Positions 26,193-35,573 of a stretch of DNA of 51,184 nucleotides are shown here, piece after piece; position 1 is the stretch's first letter; every line of letters starts with the position of its first letter. A program made the translations under genes and the position numbers. Under the pieces are notes generated by a model. The model was not told the origin of the DNA, ran no database searches, and saw only the letters and a program-made list of their open reading frames with translations. Source of the DNA: Verrucomicrobiota bacterium (GTDB taxonomy: Bacteria; Verrucomicrobiota; Verrucomicrobiia; Limisphaerales; CAIMTB01); contig CAUJJW010000299.1 in the NCBI GenBank assembly GCA_963205105.1, positions 1 to 51,184 of the forward strand, given 5' to 3'.

Positions 26193-28364
26193 CTAACCTC
26201 GGGCCACGGGCGGTTCTTCCAGGAAACGCGCCGCCGGCGCCTCCGCCACCCCGGCCCCCTGCACGCCCTTGAGCGCCGACTGAAGCGCCGCCTTCACCGA
26301 CTCATCGCCGCTTCCAGCCAGAAGCTTCGCGAACAACGCCGAGAGGGTCAGGTTCTTCAGGTCTTCCGAGGGGATTCCGAAGTCGGCGACCCATTGCCGG
26401 AGCTGGGATTTGAACCGGACCGGATCGCCGTCGAAGAACGTGTTCTTGATGTCGGACAGCGTGGAACTGTTGGCGATCATGCGATCGACCGACTTCCCGG
26501 TCCCCACGGCGCGAACCACCTTTTCGAAGAAGTCGTTCGCTCCGCCGACGAGGTCGATGCGTGCGGACTTGAGGGCCTCCCCGACGATGCGGGCATTGGC
26601 TTCCGCGATGTCCTTGTTGACGTGGATGGAGGCGAGTTCGACGTCCCGTTCCTTGGAGAGGCGCAGGCGGAATTCCTCGTGCTGCTGACCGGCGTCGTGG
26701 AGGAGTTTCATGGCGTGGGCCTTTTCCTCGATCGACTTGGCCTCGGCATGACCGCGCGCCTCGATGCCGGCGGCGGCGGCCAGTTCCTTGTCTTTGGTCC
26801 CCTCGGCCTCCGCGCGCGCCTGGGTCTCGGTGACTTCGGCGGAGACTGCGCCCTTGGCCTTGGCCACCTCGGCTTCGGCCAACCCGAACTGTCGGGTGGC
26901 GTCGGCCTCGGCCTGGCGGGCACCTGCCTTGGCGACCATGACCTTGGCTTCAGCCAACCCACGGGCCGCTTCCTGTGCGGTAATTCCCTGCGCCTCCTGT
27001 TCCATGCCCAGCCGGCGTTTCTCGGCCACCCGGGCCTCGGCGTCGGCGAGTGTTTGAATGCGCTCCGCGTCCCGCAGACCGGCATCGCGCGAAGCGTCGG
27101 CAGCAGTCACGGTGCGTATCTTTTCCGCCTCCGCCAGGTGCCGTTCGGCCTCCCGCTGGGCTTCGGCGGCGACCACCTTTTCCACCTGCTCCTTCTTGGC
27201 GTTCATCTCCGCCTCAATGAGCGTCACTTCCCGGACACGTTCGGCGGTCATCCGGGCTTCGATGTTGAGCTTTTCTTCCTGCTGCTGAACCACGCCCTTC
27301 TGTTCCGCCACCACCGTGGCTCGCTTTCGTTCCACCTCGACGGCCGCCTCGGCGATCTTGACCTCCTTGTCCATCTCGGCGAGTGAGACGGTGCGCTCAC
27401 GGCGGACGCGCGCTTCTTCGCCCTCCTGCACCGCCTCCTGCTCCAAACGCTGCTTCTCCTTGCGCACTGTGTACTCGCGTTCCTGAACCGCGCGGTTCAT
27501 GTCCTCGGTGCGAAGACGAATCGATTCCTCGGCCTCCAACCGCCGGGCTTCGACCTCCTGACGTCGGGCCTCAATGACCTTGCGCGTCTCGGCTTCCTCG
27601 TTGGCTTTGACCTCGGTGATGGCCCTCAACTGGCGGGCGGTGTCTTCCTCGGTGCGTCGACGCTGTTCACGCTTGGCGATGTCGGCGTCCGCGTTCTCCT
27701 TCTCGATCTGCACCCCGGTGCGCTGGGAATGTTCGTTGGCGATGACCCGTTCCCGCTGGGTGATCTCGGTGATCTTCTTGATGCCCTCGGCGTCGAGCAC
27801 GTTGGAGGGGTCGTGCTGATCAAGCGGTGTCTGTTCCAGGTAATCGATGGCGACGTCCTGAAGCAGGAATCCGTCGAGATCCTTGCCGATGGTCACCTGG
27901 ATCTGATCCCGGAACTTGATGCGTTCGGTGAAGAGTTCGTGGAACTCCATCTGCTTGCCGGCCGTCTTCAGCGCCTCGGAGAACTTTGCCTCGAACAGCT
28001 CGCGAAGCTGGTTCACGTCGGACACCCGCTCAGGGGTCAGCATCTGGGCAACCTTGCGAACGCTTTCCTCGGTGGCGTCGACCCGGATGTAAAACGCGAC
28101 CGTGATGTCGGCGCGGATGTTGTCCTTGCACACCAGGCCATCCTTGCCCTTCCGCGCGATCTCCAGCTTCTTCACCGAGATGTCGACGATGTGATAGCTC
28201 TGCACCAGCGGCACGCGGATCATCCAATCGAAGGAGACCTGCAGCCCGCCCCATCCGGTTTTCACTCCGGCGCGACCCGGCTGAATCTTGCGAATACAGA
28301 GGACCGAAACGACACCGCTGGCGACTAGCGCCAGGACGAGAAGGGTGATGAGCAGGGTTTGCAT
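26193..28364 (-). CDS. flotillin-like SPFH/Band 7 membrane protein with a very long coiled coil
   Basis: Seven hundred and twenty-three residues from the ATG at 28364. An N-terminal membrane helix (MQTLLITLLVLALVASGVVS) is followed by the SPFH domain (about 28-200; GWGGLQVSFDWMIRVPLVQS, DGLVCKDNIRADITVAFYIR), then an unusually long Ala/Glu/Lys/Arg-rich coiled coil (about 200-560, many E-A-E and A-E-A repeats), and a globular C-terminus (about 570-723) with DVELASIHVNKDIAEANA and a short alpha-rich end. It resembles the YqiK/flotillin group, whose members oligomerise on membranes and organise microdomains. No NfeD-like gene accompanies it; the partner is the giant ATPase immediately downstream. 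First gene of the operon. Confidence 0.9.
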   Translation of the reverse strand: MQTLLITLLVLALVASGVVSVLCIRKIQPGRAGVKTGWGGLQVSFDWMIRVPLVQSYHIVDISVKKLEIARKGKDGLVCKDNIRADITVAFYIRVDATEESVRKVAQMLTPERVSDVNQLRELFEAKFSEALKTAGKQMEFHELFTERIKFRDQIQVTIGKDLDGFLLQDVAIDYLEQTPLDQHDPSNVLDAEGIKKITEITQRERVIANEHSQRTGVQIEKENADADIAKREQRRRTEEDTARQLRAITEVKANEEAETRKVIEARRQEVEARRLEAEESIRLRTEDMNRAVQEREYTVRKEKQRLEQEAVQEGEEARVRRERTVSLAEMDKEVKIAEAAVEVERKRATVVAEQKGVVQQQEEKLNIEARMTAERVREVTLIEAEMNAKKEQVEKVVAAEAQREAERHLAEAEKIRTVTAADASRDAGLRDAERIQTLADAEARVAEKRRLGMEQEAQGITAQEAARGLAEAKVMVAKAGARQAEADATRQFGLAEAEVAKAKGAVSAEVTETQARAEAEGTKDKELAAAAGIEARGHAEAKSIEEKAHAMKLLHDAGQQHEEFRLRLSKERDVELASIHVNKDIAEANARIVGEALKSARIDLVGGANDFFEKVVRAVGTGKSVDRMIANSSTLSDIKNTFFDGDPVRFKSQLRQWVADFGIPSEDLKNLTLSALFAKLLAGSGDESVKAALQSALKGVQGAGVAEAPAARFLEEPPVARG

Positions 28365-28443
28365 GCGCGTCAGACGGGTCGGCGCCGATTAAACAACCCG
28401 TTCCCGCCTGTACCAGCGCAATTCCGTGGGAACACCCCTGCGG

Positions 28444-28512
28444 CCTCCGTACCGGCGGGCGTCTCGCCTGCCGTAGAGGGGGGCGTCTCGCCCCCCGGAA
28501 TCCCCGGCTCAG
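28444..28512. repeat. hairpin element family A, copy 3 (degenerate)
   Basis: The core CCGTACCGGCGGGCGTCTCG, the linker TGCCGTAGAG and the G-run/C-run hairpin are conserved, but each inner hairpin carries a C-to-T change relative to copies 1 and 2, and the outer inverted repeat is only partly recognisable (CCCCGGCTCAGCC on the right). It lies between the flotillin promoter region and the terminator of the amidase array, in the same orientation as copies 1, 2 and 4. Confidence 0.8.
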
Positions 28513-28514
28513 CC

Positions 28515-28560
28515 AAACAAAAATCCCCGAGTCAGAGGGCGAAATGCCTCCGACTCGGGG
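28515..28560 (-). terminator. intrinsic terminator at the end of the amidase array
   Basis: Read on the minus strand, a 14-base stem (CCCCGAGTCGGAGG pairing with CCTCTGACTCGGGG, one mismatch) with an 8-base loop occupies 28560-28525 and is followed directly by ATTTTTGTTT. Stem plus T-tract is a classical Rho-independent terminator. It lies about 36 bases after the stop of the last amidase gene and isolates the array from the flotillin operon, which is transcribed in the same direction. Confidence 0.88.
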
Positions 28561-28596
28561 ATGGAAGAATGACCTAGGGAACCTCGGCCGCGGAAC

Positions 28597-30198
28597 TCAG
28601 TAGGTGATCACTTCGCCAGGAAGCGGCGGTGTCGAGGGCGGGATGCGGCGGTTGGCGGTCGCTGCCTCATACCCGCTGGCCAGCTTGATGAGTACCGGTT
28701 CCGAGAAGTTTCGCCCCAGGAACTGGACGCCAAAGGGCATGCCGTCGGACGGGAAGAAGCCACCGGGCACGATGATGGTCGGCAGGCCGGTGTAGGAACT
28801 CAGGCTGTTGCGGGTGTCGGCATTCATCCCTCCACCACCACCGCCGTCCGAGCCGATCTCCTGAATGATCGCGGTGCGGAACGGCAGAATCAGGGCATCC
28901 AACTGATGCTTGTCCATCAACTCGACCAACGCCGCGCGCAGGATGTCCTGCTGCTTGTAGGCAGCGATGAGCGGCGCGTACCGCTCCAGGTTCTTCAGCT
29001 TGTTGGAGTCGACGATATTGGTTTTCACCATCTTGCCACCCTTGGCGATCATCTCGTCGACCGTGCGAACCGGCGCGGTCGGTGGAAGTGCGGCGAGGTA
29101 CTTGTTGATGGCCGTGGCTCGTTCGAAGTTGGCCGCGGCGGCGTCGTTCTGAGCCTGGATGATGTCGAACGGCACCGTCACCGGATCGACGACGATGGCT
29201 CCCGCCTTGCGCACATCCGCGACGGCCTTCTCAAACAGGGCGCGGCCCTCGGCATGAAGGGATCCCGACCGAACCATCTGGCGAAGCACACCCACCCGGG
29301 CGCCTGTGAGGCCGTCCTTGGTCACAAAGCTGGCATACGGACGGTCCGGAACCTTGCCCACGCAGGCTTCGGTCGCGAGGTCGGCGGCATCATAACCGGC
29401 AATCACATCCAGCGCCGTCGCACAGTCGATGACGCTTCGGCCCATGGGCCCGCCATTCTCCTGGCGCGGCGAACTCCACATCATGCCGGTGCGCGACACC
29501 AACCCATGCGTGGTGGCGAACCCGACCAGACCGCTGTTCGCGCTGGGGATGGTGATGGAGCCGCCGGTGTCCGATCCCAGCCCGATGGTGCCAAACCACG
29601 CCGCCATCGCCGCGCCGGTCCCGGAACTGGAATAGCCGGTGAGCTTCTTGGCGTTGTAGGGACTCAGCACCTGGCCTTTGAGGGTGCTCGCCCCCTGGTT
29701 GGCGATGCCGTACCAGTCCGACTGGTTCAGCTTGGCGAGGATGATCGCCCCAGCCGCGCGGAGGCGACCGATCACGAAGCTGTCATAGATGGGCTGCGAC
29801 GTTGCCATCGGGGCGAAACCGCCGGAAGTGGGCATGTCCTTGGTGTCGAACACGTCCTTGGCGAGGACCACGATTCCGTGGATCGGACTGCGAACCTTGC
29901 CGGCCTTGCGCTCGGCATCGAGTGCTCGAGCTTCGGCCAGGGCCGCAGACCGGTCCTTGAGGGTGATGATGCTGTTGAGCTTCGGCCCCTTCTGCTCATA
30001 GGCGTCGATCCGCGCCAGGTACAGTTGGAGCAGCTTCTCAGCCGTTAAGGCGCCGCTGTTCATCGCGGCCTGAAGTTCGGGGATCGTGGCCGAAGCGAGA
30101 TCCAGTTGAGCGGCCTGGGCGGCGAGGGACGCGATGAGCGCGCAACTCGTGCCCAAAACCCAGCGTCGGAGGGCGGGAATTGGCATGGTGAATTTCAT
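28597..30198 (-). CDS. exported amidase-signature hydrolase 1 (last gene of the array)
   Basis: From the ATG at 30198 (MKFTMPIPALRRW) the protein has 533 residues with a signal peptide to about residue 30 (SLAAQAA). Amidase-signature enzymes hydrolyse C-N amide bonds with a Ser-cisSer-Lys triad: Lys114 in VVLAKDVFD, cis-Ser190 in YSSSGTG and nucleophile Ser214 in SDTGGSI. It shares with copy 5 the block ATSQP-YDSFVIGRLRAAGA and the NQSDWYG segment, so these two form one subgroup; both have SSSGTG instead of the commoner GSSGG. A Gly-run (SDGGGGGGMN) lies near residue 465. The substrate is unknown; export implies an extracellular or periplasmic amide, possibly a peptide or xenobiotic. Gap to the previous gene is 7 bases. 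Confidence 0.9.
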   Translation of the reverse strand: MKFTMPIPALRRWVLGTSCALIASLAAQAAQLDLASATIPELQAAMNSGALTAEKLLQLYLARIDAYEQKGPKLNSIITLKDRSAALAEARALDAERKAGKVRSPIHGIVVLAKDVFDTKDMPTSGGFAPMATSQPIYDSFVIGRLRAAGAIILAKLNQSDWYGIANQGASTLKGQVLSPYNAKKLTGYSSSGTGAAMAAWFGTIGLGSDTGGSITIPSANSGLVGFATTHGLVSRTGMMWSSPRQENGGPMGRSVIDCATALDVIAGYDAADLATEACVGKVPDRPYASFVTKDGLTGARVGVLRQMVRSGSLHAEGRALFEKAVADVRKAGAIVVDPVTVPFDIIQAQNDAAAANFERATAINKYLAALPPTAPVRTVDEMIAKGGKMVKTNIVDSNKLKNLERYAPLIAAYKQQDILRAALVELMDKHQLDALILPFRTAIIQEIGSDGGGGGGMNADTRNSLSSYTGLPTIIVPGGFFPSDGMPFGVQFLGRNFSEPVLIKLASGYEAATANRRIPPSTPPLPGEVITY

Positions 30199-30205
30199 GG
30201 GCGGT

Positions 30206-31885
30206 TTAGATGCCGTCGGTGGGAAGTTTGGGGGTGTTTCGGGGGAGCCGGATCGCCTTCGTGGCCTGCTCGAAGTCGTAGCCGTATCCGAGCAGCTTGG
30301 CCTCGCTGAACGCAGGGCCAAAGAAGGAGATCGTCACCGGCAGACCGTCGTCGGTCAGACCGGCAGGAACAATGAGGTCCGGGAAGCCGGTCTGGTTGGC
30401 GATGCTGGTCGCGGAGTCGGTCGGATCGACCGGCTTCGGATCGTTCTTCGGTTTGATCCAGGCCGCCCGACGCGTGGCGGTCGGGTAGATGATGGCGTCC
30501 AATTGGTGGTTCTTCATCAAGGCCATCACCGTGGCCGTCGTGAGCGCCAATCCCTGGTTCTTCGCCGCCAGGTAGACCGGGTCATCGAGATCCAGCGCAA
30601 CCGACGCCGTGTACTTCAGCGCGAAGGCCTTCTCCGGCGCGCGATAACCTGTCTTGGGGTCGTTCGCCAACCTCACCAGGTCTTCAAAAGTCTTGGGATA
30701 CTTCGGCCCGGTCGTCTTCAGATAGTCGACAATCTGACTCTTGAACTCCGAGCTCATGATCAGCGACGACAGACCCAGACGGCCTTGCAGGAAATAATCG
30801 GGATACCTCACGTCCACGACGGTCGCTCCCAGTTTCTTCAGGGTGACCACCGCTTCCTCCATGATCCGGTCCGTCTCCGCGTCCTTACCCGTGAAGTCGC
30901 GGGCGAAGCCCAGACGGGCACCCTTGAGCGAACCCACCTTCAGGAAGGCGGTGTAGTCCTTCTCGATCTTGCCGGCGCTCTTCTGGGTCGCCGGATCCGC
31001 CGGATCCACGCCAGTCATTACATTCAACGAGACGGCGATGTCATAGACACTCCGTGCCATCGGCCCGCCGGTGTCGAAGGTCAGCGCCAACGGCACAATC
31101 CCGTCGCGGGACAGCAACCCATGCGTGGGCTTCAAACCGACGATCCCGTTCGCCGCCGAGGGACCGCGCACGGAACCGCCCGTGTCGGTGCCCAACCCGA
31201 ACTGTGCGAAGACCGCCGCAATGGCCGCGCCGGTGCCGCCGCTCGATCCCGCGGGACCGCGTTCCAAGCCGTGGGGGTTCAACGTCTGTCCTCCCAGGGA
31301 ACTGGACCCGTTGGGCACCGCCCCTGCCTTCAAGACAGCCGGGTCTTTGGCGCCGCTGACGCTGCCGCCGCCGCCGGCGAACTCATGGAGATTGACCTTC
31401 GCGATCATGATCGCGCCGGCATCCCGGAGTTTCTTCACCACGAACGCGTCGTCCGGCGCCATGGAACCTTCGAGCATCTGCGATCCCGCGCTCGTCGGCA
31501 GATCGAACGTGTCGAAGTTGTCCTTCAACACCACCGGAATCCCGTGCAGCACCCCGCGCACCTTCCCGGCCTTGCGCTCAGCATCCAGTGCCTTGGCCTC
31601 CTCCAGGGCCTTGGAATTCAGCGTGATGATGGAGTTGATCGCCGGGCCCTTCTTTTCGAAGGCCTCGATCCGGGCCAGATAAGCCGCCGTGAGCTTCTCC
31701 GACGTCAGTGTGCCGGCAGCAAATGCTGCATTCAGGTCGGCAATGGTGGCCGTGCTGAGATCCAGAGTGACAGCCGGTGACGTGGTGGCGGATGCCCAGC
31801 ACAGCGCTGCCGCCAGCGGGACAGCGAACGACCAGGCACGCGACGAACCGGCAGTCGGCCGGGGATGAGCAGGAGGTTTCAACAT
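30206..31885 (-). CDS. exported amidase-signature hydrolase 2
   Basis: The protein has 559 residues from the ATG at 31885. The signal region is residues about 16-38 (WSFAVPLAAALCWASATTSP). The triad is complete: Lys121 in VVLKDNFDT, cis-Ser214 in PAGSSGGTG, nucleophile Ser238 in TDTGGSV. The sequence is closest to copy 3: both have a Gly/Ser/Ala insertion after the V-N-L-x-E segment (GGGGSVSGAKDP here), the ANGI-GLKPT stretch and the end GYGYDFEQAT. This subgroup resembles peptide-amidase or GatA-related secreted amidases; no GatB/GatC partner is present, so a role in tRNA amidation is unlikely. It starts 22 bases after copy 3 and ends 7 bases before copy 1. Confidence 0.9.
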   Translation of the reverse strand: MLKPPAHPRPTAGSSRAWSFAVPLAAALCWASATTSPAVTLDLSTATIADLNAAFAAGTLTSEKLTAAYLARIEAFEKKGPAINSIITLNSKALEEAKALDAERKAGKVRGVLHGIPVVLKDNFDTFDLPTSAGSQMLEGSMAPDDAFVVKKLRDAGAIMIAKVNLHEFAGGGGSVSGAKDPAVLKAGAVPNGSSSLGGQTLNPHGLERGPAGSSGGTGAAIAAVFAQFGLGTDTGGSVRGPSAANGIVGLKPTHGLLSRDGIVPLALTFDTGGPMARSVYDIAVSLNVMTGVDPADPATQKSAGKIEKDYTAFLKVGSLKGARLGFARDFTGKDAETDRIMEEAVVTLKKLGATVVDVRYPDYFLQGRLGLSSLIMSSEFKSQIVDYLKTTGPKYPKTFEDLVRLANDPKTGYRAPEKAFALKYTASVALDLDDPVYLAAKNQGLALTTATVMALMKNHQLDAIIYPTATRRAAWIKPKNDPKPVDPTDSATSIANQTGFPDLIVPAGLTDDGLPVTISFFGPAFSEAKLLGYGYDFEQATKAIRLPRNTPKLPTDGI

Positions 31886-31907
31886 AGGAGCTTCGGAGAC
31901 GGTTCAG

Positions 31908-33566
31908 TCAGTAGGTGAGGGTGTCGGAGGGAAGAGCGGGAGTGTACTTGGGCAAAACCCGGGCCTGGGTGGCTTGCTCGAAATCGTAGCCGTACCCGAG
32001 CAGCCGGGGTTCGCTCCAAGCGGGGCCGAAGAAGCTGATGGTCACTGGCAGGCCATCCTGGGTCATGCCCGCCGGGACAATCACATCCGGATAGCCCGTG
32101 AAGTTCGCAAAGCTGGTCGCCGACTCACCCCGCCCCGGCGCATCGGGGGGCGGAACAATCAGCGAGGCCGGCTTCGGTGAGGTCGGGTAAACGATCGCGT
32201 CCAATTGGTGCTTGGCGAAGAGGGCATCCATGACCGAGCGCACCGCCGGGAGCAGCACATTCTTGGTGGCGAGATACACCGGATCGTCGGTGTCCAAAGT
32301 GACGTCAGGAGAGGAGGACCACTTGAGACCCGAGGCCTTGCCCGGACTGCGATACTGCGTCTTGGGATCGTTGGAGCGCGCGACCACGTCCTCGAAACTC
32401 TTCGGGTACCCTGCCTTGGTCGTCTTCAGGTAGGTGGTGAGGTCGGCCTTGAACTCAGCCCGGACAATCAGGTTGTAAATGTCCTGCCGGCCTTTCCGCA
32501 GGTACTCGGGGTAATGAACCGGATCGACCACGACCGCTCCGAGTTTCTTGAGCGTGACAATGGCTTCTTCCACCACCCGGTCCGTCCCGGGGTCCTGTCC
32601 CATGAAGTCGCGGGCAATGCCGATGCGCGCGCCCTTCAGGGAACCACGCTTGAGGTAAACCGTGTAGTCGGTCTTGAACTGACCTGCGCTGGGACCCGTC
32701 GCCGGATCCGCAGGATCCACACCGGTCATGGCTCCCAGGGACGCCGCCACATCGTAAAGGGTCCGCGCCATCGGCCCCGCCGTGTCATACGACAAACCCA
32801 GCGGAATGATGCCGTCGCGGCTCATCAGCCCGCGGGTCGGCTTGAGGCCGGCAATGCCATTGGCGGAGGAAGGACCACGCACCGACCCACCCGTGTCCGA
32901 TCCCAGTCCAAATTGGGCGAACCCCGCCGCCAACGCTGCTCCCGTGCCACCGGAGGAACCCGCCGGACCGCGGGTGATGTCGTGGGGATTGCGGGTTTGT
33001 CCTCCGGCTGAACTGAACCCATTGGGAACTCGGCTGGCTTTTTCGATGTCGGCGGGAGCACCCGTGGCGCTGCCGCCGGAACCCGCCCACTCGGAAAGGT
33101 TCACCTTGGCCACGATGATCGCGCCTGCCTCACGGAGCTTCCGGGTGATGAAGGCGTCATCCGGCGGAAGGGATCCTTCGAGCAACTGGGAGCCACCCGT
33201 GGTGGGCAGATCGAAGGTGTCGATATTGTCCTTCAGCACCACCGTGATGCCGTGCAGCGGTCCGCGAATCTTGCCGGCCTTCCGCTCCGCATCCAGGGCC
33301 CGTGCTTCCTCGATCGCGCGGGGATTGAGGGTGATCACGCTGTTGACCTGGGGACCTTGCTGATCGAAGGCAGCAATGCGCGCGAGATACGCGGCCGTCA
33401 CTTTCTCCGCCGTCAGCCCTTCACGGAACGCGGCCTGAAGGTCGGCGATGGTGGCCGTGGTGAGATCCAGGGTGGCCGCCTGCAACCGACAACAGGTGGC
33501 CGCCAGGGCAAGCAGGGCGGTGAATGCGCCGGGACCGAACGAACCGTTCTTGAGGGAGGGACTCAT
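31908..33566 (-). CDS. exported amidase-signature hydrolase 3
   Basis: There are 552 residues from the ATG at 33566 (MSPSLKNGSFGPG). The signal peptide is about residues 14-31 (FTALLALAATCCRLQAA). The triad is Lys112 (VVLKDNIDT), cis-Ser204 (PAGSSGGTG) and Ser228 (SDTGGSV). The N-terminal helix pair LDLTTATIADLQAAFREG and YLARIAAFDQQGPQVNSVIT is shared with all other copies. The C-terminal part (DAIVYPTSPKPAS ... GFGYDFEQAT-like GYGYDFEQATQA) pairs it with copy 2. It begins only 3 bases after the stop of copy 4, so copies 4, 3, 2 and 1 form one tightly spaced transcription unit. Substrate unknown. Confidence 0.9.
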   Translation of the reverse strand: MSPSLKNGSFGPGAFTALLALAATCCRLQAATLDLTTATIADLQAAFREGLTAEKVTAAYLARIAAFDQQGPQVNSVITLNPRAIEEARALDAERKAGKIRGPLHGITVVLKDNIDTFDLPTTGGSQLLEGSLPPDDAFITRKLREAGAIIVAKVNLSEWAGSGGSATGAPADIEKASRVPNGFSSAGGQTRNPHDITRGPAGSSGGTGAALAAGFAQFGLGSDTGGSVRGPSSANGIAGLKPTRGLMSRDGIIPLGLSYDTAGPMARTLYDVAASLGAMTGVDPADPATGPSAGQFKTDYTVYLKRGSLKGARIGIARDFMGQDPGTDRVVEEAIVTLKKLGAVVVDPVHYPEYLRKGRQDIYNLIVRAEFKADLTTYLKTTKAGYPKSFEDVVARSNDPKTQYRSPGKASGLKWSSSPDVTLDTDDPVYLATKNVLLPAVRSVMDALFAKHQLDAIVYPTSPKPASLIVPPPDAPGRGESATSFANFTGYPDVIVPAGMTQDGLPVTISFFGPAWSEPRLLGYGYDFEQATQARVLPKYTPALPSDTLTY

Positions 33567-33569
33567 AAA

Positions 33570-35573
33570 TCAGGGTATGCGGGTCCAAACGAGGACCGAC
33601 TGGGTTTCCTTGGTTTCGCCGTCACGCCGACGGGGCGGCGTGGTCAGGGCGAGCCGGCCTTCCGAATCAAAAGCGTAGTAGCGCTTGGCAGCCTGACCGG
33701 TCTGGGCGGTGTTGAGGTTCCCGTCCTGCTGGTGCAACACGTACTTCTCGGACGGCACCAGCTTCCAGGTGCCGAAATAGCTGGAGAAGCCGTCCGAACT
33801 GCCGGCGGGAGCCGAGTCCATGCCTTCGCGGATGATCTGCACCGACAGCCGACCGTTCGCGGCGTAGACCAACTGCCCGTCGCGACCCGCCCGCGCTGCG
33901 GGTGTCTCAACACCCGTGACCGGATCCCGATCGCGGATGCTGTGCAGTTTCCAGGTGCCGATAAACCGTGACGCCAGGCTATCCGCCAACGGAGGTGTCG
34001 AAGCCGGCGGACGCCGATGGCGCGTCGCCTGTTCGTAGGCGAAGGCATAGGAGATAATCCGAGCTTCATCCCAGGCACGGCCCAAAATCTGGAGTCCCTG
34101 CGGCAATCCCTCCCCCAGGTAGCCTGAGGGCACCGAAAGCGCCGGCCATTGGAGCGTGCTGCCGACGAACGTCAGACTGCTGCTCAAGGCCGTCACACCG
34201 CCCTTCGGGTCGGGTTCGGAGGTCATCAGGCGGGTGTTGCGATCGCCATTCAGGGCCGGCAACTGCGCCCAAACCGGAAACACCACTGCGTCGATCTTGC
34301 GGGCATCCATCGCTTCGGTGAACGCCTTCCGATACGCCGCTTCCGTCTCCAGACCCTTCAAAGTGGCTTCATCCGTTTCCACCGGCCCCGCGGCAGCATC
34401 CGCTTCCAACCCGGACTGATGCAGGGGATGGGCCAATTTCGATTCCGCAATGGCCGCGGGCGACGCGTACGGAATGCCCGGGTGCACTGCCAAAAACCGG
34501 ATCATGTCGTCCTTCCGCCGCGCCGGCGTCTGCGGCGCCCGGGGCAAGTCGTCGATCACCGGGACCGAAAAATCGTCGACGATCTCCGCGCCCGCTGCCT
34601 TGAGCTCCGCCAGTGTTCCTTCGAAATGCGCGATAATCCGGGGATCGGTCACCTTGGGACGGAAGGCCTGTCGAAGCACCGCGAGACGCGCTCCCCGCAG
34701 CGCATTGGTTTTCAAGGCCGCAGTGTACGTCGTGGGAATGTGACCCGCCGCCCGAGCCGTCGCAGCATCCGCGGGGTCCGCACCGGCCATCGCATCGAGC
34801 ATCACCGCCAGGTCGGTGACGGTGCGGGTCATCGGACCCGCGGTGTCGCGGATCGAGTTGTTGGGAACGATGCCCGTGCGCGAAATCAGACCCACGGTCG
34901 GGCGCAGACCTACCAAGGCGTTATGCGCCGAAGGCATGCGGATCGATCCCCCCGTGTCGGTGCCCACGCCCAGCATGGCAAAATTCGCCGCAATGCTCGC
35001 ACCCGTGCCCCCTGAGGAACCGCCGGAGGCAAAAGCCGTGTTGTACGGATTGCGACAGAAGCCCGACACGATCGAGTTGATGTTGTCGCCGCCGCCCCGG
35101 GTGAACTCGGAGAGGGACGCCTTGCCCAGGATGATGGCGCCCGCCGACTTCAACCGCGCCACCAACGGCGCGTCACTGGGCGGATAGTAGTTCTTCCAAC
35201 CTTGGAAACCACCCGTCGCCGGCATGCCCACGGCGTCGATGCAATCCTTCACCAGGACAGGAATGCCGTGCAACGGACCGGTGAGTTGTCCGGTGGCCGC
35301 TAGGCGGGCATCCAGGGCTTCCGCTTCCTCGAGCGCCTTGGGGTTCAGGTTGATAATGGAGTGGAGCCGTGGCCCCCGCTGGTCGTAGGCCTCAATGCGC
35401 GCCAAGTAGGCAGCCACCACTTCGCGACTGCGGGTTTCCTGCTTGAGATAAGCCGCCTGCAGTTCCGCGACAGTGGCTTCTTCGACGACCACCTCGGCGC
35501 GCCCAACGTAAGCCAACAAACCCAGCAGGAACGCGGCCAACAGAACTCTGCAAGGATATCGATGTAGGCTCAC
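33570..35573 (-). CDS. exported amidase-signature hydrolase 4 fused to a lipocalin-like domain
   Basis: At 667 residues this is the longest copy. The start is a GTG at 35573; no in-frame ATG occurs before the catalytic lysine. A signal peptide covers about residues 8-26 (CRVLLAAFLLGLLAYVGRAE). The triad is Lys109 (PVLVKDCID), cis-Ser186 (ASGGSSGGTG) and Ser210 (TDTGGSI), with the classical GGSSGG loop. After the end of the amidase domain (TRHRRPPASTPPLA) residues about 535-667 form a second domain: FIGTWKLHSIRDRDPVTG, LVYAANGRLSVQIIREG and FGTWKLVPSEKYVLH are the pattern of the Lipocalin_5-type small barrel. That domain often stands alone; here it may bind a ligand next to the catalytic site. 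It heads the tight four-gene unit. Confidence 0.9.
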   Translation of the reverse strand: MSLHRYPCRVLLAAFLLGLLAYVGRAEVVVEEATVAELQAAYLKQETRSREVVAAYLARIEAYDQRGPRLHSIINLNPKALEEAEALDARLAATGQLTGPLHGIPVLVKDCIDAVGMPATGGFQGWKNYYPPSDAPLVARLKSAGAIILGKASLSEFTRGGGDNINSIVSGFCRNPYNTAFASGGSSGGTGASIAANFAMLGVGTDTGGSIRMPSAHNALVGLRPTVGLISRTGIVPNNSIRDTAGPMTRTVTDLAVMLDAMAGADPADAATARAAGHIPTTYTAALKTNALRGARLAVLRQAFRPKVTDPRIIAHFEGTLAELKAAGAEIVDDFSVPVIDDLPRAPQTPARRKDDMIRFLAVHPGIPYASPAAIAESKLAHPLHQSGLEADAAAGPVETDEATLKGLETEAAYRKAFTEAMDARKIDAVVFPVWAQLPALNGDRNTRLMTSEPDPKGGVTALSSSLTFVGSTLQWPALSVPSGYLGEGLPQGLQILGRAWDEARIISYAFAYEQATRHRRPPASTPPLADSLASRFIGTWKLHSIRDRDPVTGVETPAARAGRDGQLVYAANGRLSVQIIREGMDSAPAGSSDGFSSYFGTWKLVPSEKYVLHQQDGNLNTAQTGQAAKRYYAFDSEGRLALTTPPRRRDGETKETQSVLVWTRIP

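Noticed and set aside
30206..31885. Assignment of an array amidase as GatA of the Asp/Glu-tRNA amidotransferase
   Set aside because: It has an export signal, no gatB or gatC is nearby, and it is one of six exported paralogues.
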